A stretch of DNA of 64,000 bases from NCBI GenBank assembly GCA_048594885.1, contig JBMDXB010000150.1, positions 62,001 through 126,000 on the forward strand, written 5' to 3'. Positions 19,801 to 26,458 of the stretch are shown here, piece by piece; within the stretch, counting starts at the first letter, position 1, and every line of letters starts with the position of its first letter. The stretch comes from JBMDXB01 sp048594885. Lineage in GTDB: Bacteria; Acidobacteriota; Vicinamibacteria; Vicinamibacterales; 2-12-FULL-66-21. Both the position numbers and the translations under genes were made by a program. The notes under the pieces are model-generated. The model did no database searches and had not been told where the DNA came from. It was given only the letters and a program-made list of their open reading frames with translations.

Positions 19801-20357
19801 CGGAACGTGTCATCAGCCCGTGGGATCGCCGGCACACGTTCACGTCGAGCGGGCTCGTCGAGCTGCCCTTCGGCCGCAACCGCCGCTACGGGCGCGCGTG
19901 GAGCGGCGTGAAGAACCTGGCGCTGGGCGGCTGGCAGGTCAGCTACATCTTCAAGATGCAGAGCGGCGCGCCGCTCGGCTTCGGCAATTTCCTGTTCGCC
20001 TCCGGCAAGTCGATCGCCGACGTGCCGATCGACGACCCGACGTACCGCCGCTGGTTCAACGTCGAGGCCTTCAATCGCGTATCGGGTGAACAGCTCGTGT
20101 CCAACGTCCGCACGCAGCCGAGCCGATTCGAAGACGTGCGCGGGCCCAGTTACAAGCTGCTCGATCTCGGGTTGCTGAAGAACATCAGCCTCGGTGGCAG
20201 CCGTCAGCTGCAGGCGCGCTTCGAGCTGTACAACGTGCTCAACACCGTCAACCTGGCAAACCCGAACACGGCGCCGACGAATTCGGCGTTCGGGACCATC
20301 ACGGGACAGAATGGGCTGTCGCGGCAACTTCAGATTGCTGCGCGGGTCAGTTTCTAG
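16878..20357 (+). CDS. TonB-dependent receptor, Oar-like
   Basis: About 1159 residues from the ATG at 16878 (ribosome-binding site GGGGGAGG). Order: signal peptide (to AVAQ, about residue 24); a carboxypeptidase-regulatory Ig-like domain (GTIQGRVLDTTGAAVPGALVEV); a plug domain (RRIAELPIREGS, NDFTIDGVA, GAVVNLVTKSGTN); and a long outer-membrane beta-barrel ending in RVSF with a terminal Phe. Oar-like receptors are abundant in Acidobacteriota and take up oligosaccharides or other large substrates; the ligand is not known here. No LacI-type operator was found upstream, unlike the two receptors at the end of the window. Confidence 0.92.
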   Translation: MLFRVLAGGAAAALIMVCSSAVAQEARGTIQGRVLDTTGAAVPGALVEVLNTATGVVTPTTSNEEGSYRVPFLIPGTYRVTVSLEGFSKFISDNIEVHVADVLTVDATLKVGARSEEVTVTATAATVDRTTAELGQLVDARRIAELPIREGSAVELVVLAPGVQNTTDLRSRKAAFNNGLSQFSSDGAGDKRNDFTIDGVANVAADRVAYSPPSASVEEFKIHTSSYDAAVGNAMGAVVNLVTKSGTNTVRGQAYEWFRGAALDARQFFDKLNNRPKRDYDDNRFGGAIGGPIRANRTFYFGNFEANVWQGPQPQILTVPTAKMRTGDFSELLALGPQYQIYNPFSTRRHPTQAGRFTRDPFTGNIIPANLIDPIAKKILEYYPLPNIQGTADNRNNFQNPTAVAFEEYWTATGRVDHNFSAKHRLYGRFSWDFWEEEKDDRFDNVATGIFLNRKNRILAVDDAYTLRNNLLINVRGGFTRQLFPERRRSQGVDLGALGFSPALLSLIPSKSLATLPFIDFDNFQDVSGWESGDGWFTTDVYSGVGNLMWLVGGHNTKFGAEYRRYIEDASRFPRGVAPQINFSTTWTRGPLDNSTAAPMGQDLASFLLGLPTGGSMERSAAYRETSSVLSLYAHDDWRVRNNLTLNLGVRWEIEGPLSEAGNQFISGFDFGGVPQIAAAAEANYARNPIPEAPVSQFKIRGGLLYPDTGGPKAPFERNLGNIMPRAGFAWLVTPQTSIRGGYGLYYDMMGSNRITVNQVGYSRTTSLTASLDNGQTFVATLANPFPNGLLEPVGSGLGLMTSVGQGVSFPYLGDPRTPRTHRSSIGIQRELPFQLLVEATYVGSWGEHLPVTRQLNAVPRQYLSTSPTRDNATNNFLTTNVTNPFAGLLPGTGLNGANVSRSQLLRPYPQFTSIQASENIGSSSYNALQLRVERRMAHGVTVQAGYSWARSIIQAGTANNPATSGFLNDSDEQPERVISPWDRRHTFTSSGLVELPFGRNRRYGRAWSGVKNLALGGWQVSYIFKMQSGAPLGFGNFLFASGKSIADVPIDDPTYRRWFNVEAFNRVSGEQLVSNVRTQPSRFEDVRGPSYKLLDLGLLKNISLGGSRQLQARFELYNVLNTVNLANPNTAPTNSAFGTITGQNGLSRQLQIAARVSF

Positions 20358-20433
20358 GTCCCTGGTCCCTGGTCCCTGGTCCCGGGTCCCGGGTCCCGGG
20401 TCCCGGGTCCCGGGTCTCGGGTCCCGAGTCCCG
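20357..20433. repeat. Heptamer tandem repeat (GGTCCCK)11
   Basis: Eleven 7-bp units: three GGTCCCT, five GGTCCCG, then GGTCTCG, GGTCCCG and AGTCCCG. The first base is the last base of the TonB receptor stop codon (TAG, 20355-20357). It occupies most of the 100-bp gap to the next gene. Confidence 0.95.
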
Positions 20434-20457
20434 CGTCGTGCATATGGAGAAACGACA

Positions 20458-21459
20458 GTGAAGAGAGCCGTCATCGTCCTGGTGGTCGCCTTGACAGCGG
20501 CGGTTGGTGGCCAGGTGCCGGCTGAAGTCCGCATCGGGTTGATCGGCATCGACACCTCGCACGCTGGTGCGTTCACGCAGCTCCTCAACGACCCGTCGCG
20601 CGCCGATCACATTCCCGGCGCGCGTGTCGTCGTCGCCTACAAGGGGGGCAGCCCCGAGGTGGAAGCGAGCGCGACACGAATCGAGAAGTTCAGCGCCGAG
20701 CTGCGCGACAAGTGGAAGATCGAGTTCGTCGACTCGATCGACGAGCTCGTTCGCCGTGTCGATGCGGTGATGATCGAGAGCGTCGACGGCCGCGTGCACC
20801 TGGCGCAGGCGCGGCCGGTGCTCAAGGCGCGCAAGCCGCTGTTTGTCGACAAGCCGTTCACCGCGAGCGTCAAGGACGCGGTCGAGCTCGCGCGCCTTGC
20901 GCGCGAGACCGGCACACCCGTCTTCAGCTCGTCGTCGCTCCGCTACAACGACGACGTCGTCGCGATCGAGCGGGATCCGCGGATGCAGGAGGTGCTCGGT
21001 GCGGTGACGTGGGGGCCGGCGCCGACCGAGCCTCATCACCCGGATCTGTTCTGGTACGGCATCCACTCGGTCGAGATGCTCTACACGTTCATGGGCCCGG
21101 GCTGCGAGCGCGTGACCAGAACCCACAGCGCCGGTGCGGACGTCGTCGTCGGCCAGTGGAAGGACGGACGCATCGGCGTCGTCCGCGGCAACCGGGAAAG
21201 CCCGTCGACGTACGGACAGGTGGTCTACGGACGCAAGGCGATTTTGACGGCGCCGGAGCGCGATCCCAACGCGCAGCCGGTCAAGCGATCGAGCTACTAC
21301 GGCCTGCTCAAGGAGGTCGTGCAGTTCTTCCGTACGGGCAAGTCGCCTGTGCGGATCGAAGAGACGATCGAGATCATGGCGTTCATGGAAGCGGCCGATA
21401 CCAGCAAAGCGCGCAAGGGGGCGCCGGTGGCGCTCGCGGACGTCATGAAGCAGCCCTGA
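20458..21459 (+). CDS. Exported Gfo/Idh/MocA-like protein with degenerate nucleotide-binding motif
   Basis: A 333-residue protein read from a GTG at 20458 behind GGAGAAAC. The first 20 or so residues form a Sec-like signal peptide (KRAVIVLVVALTAAVGG). The rest has the Gfo/Idh/MocA two-domain layout: a Rossmann half beginning IGLIGIDTSHAGAFTQLL, a VDKPFTAS segment where the family usually has EKP, and a C-terminal alpha/beta half. The dinucleotide loop, normally GxGxxG, reads GLIGIDTSH. NAD(P)-dependent exported members usually leave through Tat after folding; this one has no twin arginine. Either the cofactor is absent or bound atypically. It ends in a REP palindrome that provides the TGA stop. 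Confidence 0.8.
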   Translation: MKRAVIVLVVALTAAVGGQVPAEVRIGLIGIDTSHAGAFTQLLNDPSRADHIPGARVVVAYKGGSPEVEASATRIEKFSAELRDKWKIEFVDSIDELVRRVDAVMIESVDGRVHLAQARPVLKARKPLFVDKPFTASVKDAVELARLARETGTPVFSSSSLRYNDDVVAIERDPRMQEVLGAVTWGPAPTEPHHPDLFWYGIHSVEMLYTFMGPGCERVTRTHSAGADVVVGQWKDGRIGVVRGNRESPSTYGQVVYGRKAILTAPERDPNAQPVKRSSYYGLLKEVVQFFRTGKSPVRIEETIEIMAFMEAADTSKARKGAPVALADVMKQP

Positions 21460-21472
21460 AGGGCTGCACTAC
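21450..21472. repeat. REP-like palindrome with CTAC foot
   Basis: GCAGCCCTGAAGGGCTGC (21450-21467) followed by A and CTAC (21469-21472), the reverse complement of a GTAG-foot REP. It contains the TGA stop of the upstream gene (21457-21459) and ends 2 nt before the SDR start codon. Confidence 0.85.
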
Positions 21473-21474
21473 GA

Positions 21475-22230
21475 ATGCTGAACGACAAAGTAGCGGTGGT
21501 GACCGGTGCTGGCGGCGGCATCGGTCGCGCAGCCGCGATCGAGCTGGCGCGGCGCGGCGCGACGGTGGTCGTGAACTACCGCCGCAGCCGCGAGGGCGCC
21601 GAACGGCTCGTCGAAGAGCTTCGCCGGATCGGCAGCGAGGGGCAAGCGTTCGGCTGCGACGTCACCCGGGCTGACGACGTGCGCGCGATGTTCGAACGTG
21701 TCCATCAGCAGTTCGGCCGCGTCGACATCCTCGTCAACAACGCAGGTGATCTCATCGAGCGGCGCTCGCTCGAGCAGATGACGGAGGCGCTCTACCGCGA
21801 CGTCCTCGACGCCAACGTCCTGAGCACGCTCCTGTGCACGCAGGCCGTCGTCGACGGCATGAAGACGCGCCGCGCTGGCGCCATTGTCAACATGTCGTCG
21901 CTCGCCGCGCACACCGGCGGCGGGCCGGGCGCGTTCGTCTACGCCGCCGCGAAGGCGGCCATCATGGCGATGTCGAAGGGCATGGCGCGCGAGCTGGCGC
22001 CGCACGGCATCCGCGTCAACTGCGTCGCCCCCGCGCTCATCGGCGACACCGAGTTCCACGCCCGCTTCACCCCGCCGGATGCGTTCGCCGCGATCGAGAA
22101 GACGATCCCGCTCGGCCGCGCCGGGACGCCCGAGGAGGTCGCCAAGGTAATCGCATTCCTTGCCAGCGACGACGCAGGCTATCTCGTCGGCGAAACGATC
22201 GACATCACGGGCGGGCTTGGGATGCGCTAG
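21475..22230 (+). CDS. Short-chain dehydrogenase/reductase
   Basis: A 251-residue classical SDR. Cofactor loop TGAGGGIG (residues 10-17), NNAG (88-91), and the catalytic Ser141/142, Tyr156 and Lys160 (YAAAK). It ends in the usual ETIDITGGLGMR region. Asn34 and Arg36-37 after the second strand (VVVNYRRSREGAE) suggest an NADP preference, as in FabG-like enzymes. It probably oxidises or reduces a sugar or acyl hydroxyl group; the substrate is unknown. It starts 15 nt after the exported Gfo/Idh gene, so the two may be co-transcribed through the REP. Confidence 0.9.
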   Translation: MLNDKVAVVTGAGGGIGRAAAIELARRGATVVVNYRRSREGAERLVEELRRIGSEGQAFGCDVTRADDVRAMFERVHQQFGRVDILVNNAGDLIERRSLEQMTEALYRDVLDANVLSTLLCTQAVVDGMKTRRAGAIVNMSSLAAHTGGGPGAFVYAAAKAAIMAMSKGMARELAPHGIRVNCVAPALIGDTEFHARFTPPDAFAAIEKTIPLGRAGTPEEVAKVIAFLASDDAGYLVGETIDITGGLGMR

Positions 22231-22520
22231 ATCGATTGCGGATTGCCGATCGTCGATTGCGGATTGACGGGATTGTGGATTGAGGATTGGGATTGACCGA
22301 TTGGGGATTGCATTGAGGATTGGGGATTGGGGATTCGCCAATCCAATCCTCAATCCCAATCGTCAATCGAATCCTCAATCTTCAATCCAATCCACAATCC
22401 ACAATCCACAATCCACTCCCCAATCGACAATCGACAATCCAATCCTCAATCAACAATCCCAATCGCCAATCCCCAATCCCGTCAATCCGCAATCGACGAT
22501 CGGCAATCCGCAATCGACTG
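22231..22520. repeat. Large inverted array of heptamer-like GATTG repeats
   Basis: From about 22233 to 22336 the plus strand consists of units beginning GATTG with a mostly 7-bp period (GATTGCG, GATTGTG, GATTGAG, GATTGGG). From about 22338 to 22520 it consists of the reverse complement, units beginning AATC (AATCCTC, AATCCAC, AATCGAC) with the same period. The whole forms a roughly 290-bp imperfect inverted repeat that could fold into one long hairpin. It exactly fills the gap between two convergent genes (SDR and EEP hydrolase). Three short reading frames across it are repeat translations, not genes. There are no spacers, so it is not a CRISPR array. Confidence 0.93.
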
Positions 22521-22523
22521 GAG

Positions 22524-23270
22524 CTATGCCGTGTCGAACTCTACGAAGAGAGGAAAATGGTCGGATGCGGTGAGTGCGTGAGCGCCATTGACCACTTCGC
22601 AGGTCCGGAGACGGCCGCGCGCGGCGGCGGGCACGAAAGCGTAGTCGAGGCGAAGGTGCGGCTTCCACGTGGGGAACGTGAATCCGGGGTTCTCGGGATG
22701 CAGCGTGCGGTAGCCGTCGATGTAGCCGCTGTCGAGAATGCTCTGTACGGTGCGCCAGCGAATGCGACCGCCGCTCAACCAGACCAGCGTGCGCAGGCGG
22801 GCCGGCAACTGACGGATGTCGAGCAGCTCGCCCGGGGCGAGCGTGTTGAAGTCGCCCATCAGCACATGCGGACCATGCTGGTGGCGCGCGATGGCGGACA
22901 GCAGCGCGCGCAGCTCGTAGAGGCGGCGGCGCTCGGTCCATGCGGAATGCACCGCGGCGAGATGCACGCCGAAGATGCGGCTGTCGGTGCCTGACGGGAC
23001 GATTTCCAGAAACGCGTGCCGCGAGACTCGCGGCTGGTGCCAGGCGTGGTGCGCCACTGGCCTGCGGCTCATGAAGCCGAGCGACGTGCGGTCGGCCGCA
23101 CCCCACTGCGCCATGCCGGCCGACGCGGCGAGCTTCGCGATCGTCGCCGGCGTGCGCGCCTCCTGAAACAGCACGAGGTCAGGATTGCAGCCGCGGATCA
23201 CCGCGAGGAGATGATCCTCGCGGCCGGCGCCGCCGCGGCGGATGTTGTAGCTCAGGATTCTGAGGAGCAC
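22524..23270 (-). CDS. Endonuclease/exonuclease/phosphatase (EEP) family hydrolase
   Basis: A 248-residue DNase I-like protein with all EEP landmarks: LLRILSYNIRRGG at the start (catalytic Asn), LVLFQEA (metal-binding Glu), HVLMGDFNTL (Asp and Asn) and LTASDHFPLFVEF near the end (Asp-His). No signal peptide, so it is likely cytoplasmic. Members cleave phosphodiester bonds in nucleic acids, phospholipids or inositol phosphates; the substrate cannot be told from sequence. The 5' end overlaps the upstream nucleotidyltransferase gene by 19 nt, so the two form a pair. Confidence 0.9.
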   Translation of the reverse strand: MLLRILSYNIRRGGAGREDHLLAVIRGCNPDLVLFQEARTPATIAKLAASAGMAQWGAADRTSLGFMSRRPVAHHAWHQPRVSRHAFLEIVPSGTDSRIFGVHLAAVHSAWTERRRLYELRALLSAIARHQHGPHVLMGDFNTLAPGELLDIRQLPARLRTLVWLSGGRIRWRTVQSILDSGYIDGYRTLHPENPGFTFPTWKPHLRLDYAFVPAAARGRLRTCEVVNGAHALTASDHFPLFVEFDTA

Positions 23271-23758
23271 GCGCTGTCGTCCTTGTCGATCAGGACGAGG
23301 TACGGCTGGCCGATCAGATCGCCGCGCAGCTGCATGACGATGTCGCGCGACGCCTGGATGTTCACCGGCCTGCCGACGAGTTCCATCAATTGCCTACGCA
23401 ACGGCACGAGATCCGGAGCGATGTCCGGATCCTCGTCGCTGAGCGGCCGCGAGTGCACGCCGGGCACGAAGAACCCGGTCAGCTTGAACAGGCCAATCAC
23501 CGTGTCGCCCACCAGCGTGATGTCGAGGTCGCTGCTGCCCGGTCCGTCGGCGTCGAACCCTGCCCCGTCCTTCCATCGCTCGCCCGTCACCGCGCTGCCC
23601 CGCAGCACGACGGCCGTGGCGGGCGGAATCGCCTCGCGGATCAGGCGGCAGAACTCGTTGAAGCGCGGCTCGCTGCCGCCGAACGCGAGCCGGATCACGT
23701 TGGCGCGGCGCTCCGCAGCCGTCAACTCATCAGTAGCGGCGGTCTCACGCTCCCCCAT
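23252..23758 (-). CDS. Nucleotidyltransferase-fold protein paired with EEP hydrolase
   Basis: A 168-residue protein from the ATG at 23758 (MGERETAATDELTAAERR). The segment VVLRGSAVTGERW followed by SSDLDITLVGD is a nucleotidyltransferase active site (GS...D-x-D). Later parts (HSRPLSDEDPDIAPDL, RPVNIQASRDIV) are not recognised. An in-frame extension upstream to 23947 lacks family character. It overlaps the EEP gene by 19 nt. A nucleotidyltransferase coupled to a phosphodiesterase could add and remove a nucleotide from the same target; that idea is speculative. Confidence 0.72.
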   Translation of the reverse strand: MGERETAATDELTAAERRANVIRLAFGGSEPRFNEFCRLIREAIPPATAVVLRGSAVTGERWKDGAGFDADGPGSSDLDITLVGDTVIGLFKLTGFFVPGVHSRPLSDEDPDIAPDLVPLRRQLMELVGRPVNIQASRDIVMQLRGDLIGQPYLVLIDKDDSACSSES

Positions 23759-23802
23759 GCGGCCGAACGTTGCAACGCCCGGGCCGCCGCGTTTCCGGCC
23801 GT

Positions 23803-23816
23803 TGTAAACGTTTTCC
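23803..23816. promoter_or_regulatory. LacI-family operator-like site (weak)
   Basis: TGTAAACGTTTTCC fits the general LacI/cre-type pattern TGWNANCGNTNWCA at 13 of 14 positions. It lies between the divergent nucleotidyltransferase (start 23758) and LysR (start 23838) genes. One such match can arise by chance. Confidence 0.3.
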
Positions 23817-23837
23817 CTGTTGCGTATTCTGTCGCCG

Positions 23838-24743
23838 ATGGATTTGCTCCAGCTCGAACATTTTCTCGCCGTCGTCGAGGAACGCACCTTCACCCGCGCC
23901 GCCGAGCGCGTGTGCCGCACGCAGCCGGCCGTGAGCCAGAGCATCAAGAAGCTGGAGGAAGAGGTCGGCTCACCGCTCTTCGCGCGCGACGTTCACGAAG
24001 TGTCGCTGACCGAGGCCGGCCGCGTGCTCGCCGATTACGCACGGCGCATGGTCCACCTGCGTGACGAGGCGATGCGACAGGTCGCCGAGCTGAAGTGCCT
24101 GAAGGCCGGCACGCTCTCGATCGCCGCACACGAGTCTGCCGCCGTCTACCTGCTGCCCGCGCCGCTGCGACACTACCTCCAGAGATTCCCCGACATCAAG
24201 ATCGGTATTCACCGCAGTCGCCTGACGGAGATTCCGCGCCAGGTGATGGACCGCGAAGTGGACGTCGGCTTCGTGAAGGACGAACCGGTGTTTCACGAGC
24301 TGCAGTCGGTCGAGGTGCACAGCGATGAGATGCTGTGCATCGCGGCGCCGGATCATCCACTGGCGTCGCGGTCGGCCGTCAGTATCCGCGATCTCGGGTC
24401 GGAGCAGTTCGTGGTCCACCATCTTTGCAACTCGACCTCCGACGTCATTCAGCGGCTGTTCGAGCATCACGGCACCCGCTGCCGCATCGTCGCGGAGCTC
24501 TGGAGCTTCGAGAACATCAAGGGATTCGTGCAGGAGGACGTCGGGCTGGCGATCGTGCCCGGCGTCACGGTGCGGCAGGAACTGCGCGACGGCACGTTGG
24601 CGCGCATCCCGGTCCGCGAGCTGTCGATCCCGCGCCGCACGCTCATGATCTACCGCGAGCAGGGCTACGTCTCGGACTGCGCACGCGAGCTGATCAAGAT
24701 CGTGCGCGCCTTCAACTGGGATCGCTGGCTGCTTCATTCCTGA
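23838..24743 (+). CDS. LysR family transcriptional regulator
   Basis: A 301-residue LysR-type regulator starting at the ATG at 23838 (MDLLQLEHFLAVVEER). The winged helix-turn-helix is at residues 1-60 (FTRAAERVCRTQPAVSQSI, then LEEEVGSPLF). The substrate-binding domain covers about 90-295 (GTLSIAAHESAAVYLLP, ending in LMIYREQGYVSDCARELI). A TTG start 18 nt upstream is possible but less likely. It lies 42 nt upstream of the P5C-type aldehyde dehydrogenase on the same strand and may control it, although LysR targets are more often divergent. Confidence 0.92.
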   Translation: MDLLQLEHFLAVVEERTFTRAAERVCRTQPAVSQSIKKLEEEVGSPLFARDVHEVSLTEAGRVLADYARRMVHLRDEAMRQVAELKCLKAGTLSIAAHESAAVYLLPAPLRHYLQRFPDIKIGIHRSRLTEIPRQVMDREVDVGFVKDEPVFHELQSVEVHSDEMLCIAAPDHPLASRSAVSIRDLGSEQFVVHHLCNSTSDVIQRLFEHHGTRCRIVAELWSFENIKGFVQEDVGLAIVPGVTVRQELRDGTLARIPVRELSIPRRTLMIYREQGYVSDCARELIKIVRAFNWDRWLLHS

Positions 24744-24785
24744 GAGCCCGCCGGATTAAGATCGTCGTGACAGGAGAATCTTCGA

Positions 24786-26351
24786 ATGGCGACGCAAAGA
24801 ATCACGTACGCGACGATGAGCGCGGATCCGAATCTCCATACGGAGTTCGACGCCGCGATCGAACGGGTCAAGGGAACGCTCGGGCGCACGTACACGATGT
24901 ACGTGAACGGCACCCCCGTCAGTGCCACGGGACAGTTCGACGATCGCAGCCCGATCGACACGCGCATCGTCCTCGGCCGCTTCCAGCAGGGGGGACGCGA
25001 GCACGTGCAGCAGGCGATTGCCGCGGCGCGCGCGGCGTTCCCGGCGTGGAGCGGCCTGCCGTGGCGGGAGCGCGTGCAGCGGGTGAAGCAGGTCGCGGAG
25101 GCGATCCGCCGGCACCAGTACGACCTGTCGGCGCTGATGATCTACGAGGTCGGCAAGAACCGCCTCGAGTGCCTCGGCGACGTCGTCGAGACCGCGGACC
25201 TCATCGACTACTACTGCGACGAGTACGCGAAGCACCAGGGTTATCACTTGCCCATGGGCACGCTCGGGCCGAACGAGGAGAACTCCAGCGTGCTGCGGCC
25301 GTACGGCGTGTTCGCCGTGATCTCGCCGTTCAACTTCCCGATGGCGCTCGCCGGTGGCCCGGCGGGCGCGGCGCTCGTCGCCGGCAACACCGTCGTCTTC
25401 AAGCCCGCAACCGACACGGCGCTCATGGGCGCGAAGATGAACGAGATGGCGATCGAGGCCGGGTTGCCGCCCGGCGTCTTCAACTTCATCACCGGCCCGG
25501 GCCGGACGGCCGGCCAGGAACTGATCGAGAACCCCGGCATCGACGGCATCGTGTTCACCGGCTCGATGGAGGTCGGCATGAAGCTGCTCCGCGAGAACGG
25601 CTCGCGCCCGATGCCCCGCCCCGTGATCATCGAGATGGGCGGCAAGAACCCGGCGATCATCACGGCGAAAGCCGATCTCGACAAGGCCACGGACGGCGTG
25701 TTCCGCTCGGCGTTCGGCGCGCAAGGGCAGAAGTGCTCCGCCTGTTCGCGCGTCTACGTCTCCAGAGAGGTCCGCGATCGATTCATCAAACTGCTCGTCG
25801 AGAAGACGAGGCGGATCAAGATCGGTAACCCGCTCGAACGCGATGTCTGGATGGGGCCAGTCGTCAACGAGGCCGCCGTGAAAACATTCGAAGACGCGGT
25901 CGCGCGCGCGACGCGCGACGCCGGACGGATCCTCACCGGCGGCAATCGCATCATGACGGAGCCGTTCAACCACGGCTACTTCGTCGAACCGACGCTCATC
26001 GACAGCCTGCCCGTCGATCACCCGCTGTTCAAGGAAGAGCTGTTCGTCCCGATCACCGTCATCGCCGAGGTGATGTCGCTCGACGAGGCGATCGACCTCG
26101 CGAACGGCACGATTTACGGTCTGACCGCCGGCATCTTCTCGGAGGACGATGCGGAGATTCAGACGTTCTTCGATCGCATCGAGGCGGGCGTCACCTACGC
26201 GAACCGCCGCTCGGGCGCGACCACCGGCGCCTGGCCCGGCATCAACCCGTTCGGCGGCTGGAAAGCGAGCGGCTCGACCGGCCGCGGCACCGGCGGCCCG
26301 TGGTACGTGCAACAGTTCATGCACGAACAGAGCAGGGTACGGATTCGATAG
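24786..26351 (+). CDS. L-glutamate gamma-semialdehyde (1-pyrroline-5-carboxylate) dehydrogenase
   Basis: A 521-residue aldehyde dehydrogenase with a ribosome-binding site AGGAGA. The catalytic Cys317 is in GQKCSACSR, a pattern typical of P5C dehydrogenases (RocA / PutA C-terminal type), and the general base Glu283 is in EMGGKNP. An N-terminal region with FDAAIERVKGTLG and the FNFPMALAGGPAGAAL motif also fit. It oxidises glutamate semialdehyde, made from proline or arginine, to glutamate using NAD+. No proline dehydrogenase gene is seen nearby. It is followed by a long hairpin and then a GH51 gene. Confidence 0.9.
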   Translation: MATQRITYATMSADPNLHTEFDAAIERVKGTLGRTYTMYVNGTPVSATGQFDDRSPIDTRIVLGRFQQGGREHVQQAIAAARAAFPAWSGLPWRERVQRVKQVAEAIRRHQYDLSALMIYEVGKNRLECLGDVVETADLIDYYCDEYAKHQGYHLPMGTLGPNEENSSVLRPYGVFAVISPFNFPMALAGGPAGAALVAGNTVVFKPATDTALMGAKMNEMAIEAGLPPGVFNFITGPGRTAGQELIENPGIDGIVFTGSMEVGMKLLRENGSRPMPRPVIIEMGGKNPAIITAKADLDKATDGVFRSAFGAQGQKCSACSRVYVSREVRDRFIKLLVEKTRRIKIGNPLERDVWMGPVVNEAAVKTFEDAVARATRDAGRILTGGNRIMTEPFNHGYFVEPTLIDSLPVDHPLFKEELFVPITVIAEVMSLDEAIDLANGTIYGLTAGIFSEDDAEIQTFFDRIEAGVTYANRRSGATTGAWPGINPFGGWKASGSTGRGTGGPWYVQQFMHEQSRVRIR

Positions 26352-26363
26352 ATCGCGCATTCA

Positions 26364-26440
26364 ACAGGAGCACGGGAGAAAGGGAGCATCTTTATTCTTG
26401 AGAACAAGAAAGAGTTGCTCCCCTTCTCCCCTGCTCCTGT
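26364..26440. promoter_or_regulatory. Long near-perfect hairpin between ALDH and GH51 genes
   Basis: Arms at 26364-26388 and 26416-26440 pair over 25 bp with two mismatches (left arm begins ACAGGAGCACGGG, right arm ends CCCTGCTCCTGT). The region between adds a further partial stem (CTTTATTCTTG against CAAGAAAGAG) around an AGAA loop. It starts 12 bp after the dehydrogenase stop codon and ends 18 bp before the GH51 start. It could be a terminator/attenuator or a small mobile hairpin. Confidence 0.75.
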
Positions 26441-26458
26441 CGGCCAGACGAGCCTCCA

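Noticed and set aside
16833..20588. 1251-codon minus-strand open frame opposite the TonB receptor
   Set aside because: Antisense of a clear receptor with signal peptide, plug and barrel; no domain on the minus strand.
22231..22520. CRISPR array
   Set aside because: Units are only about 7 bp, with no 28-37 bp repeats, no unique spacers and no cas genes.
22280..22994. Short plus-strand frames over the GATTG array
   Set aside because: They translate tandem repeats (Asn/Pro/Gln-rich strings) and run into the antisense of the EEP gene.
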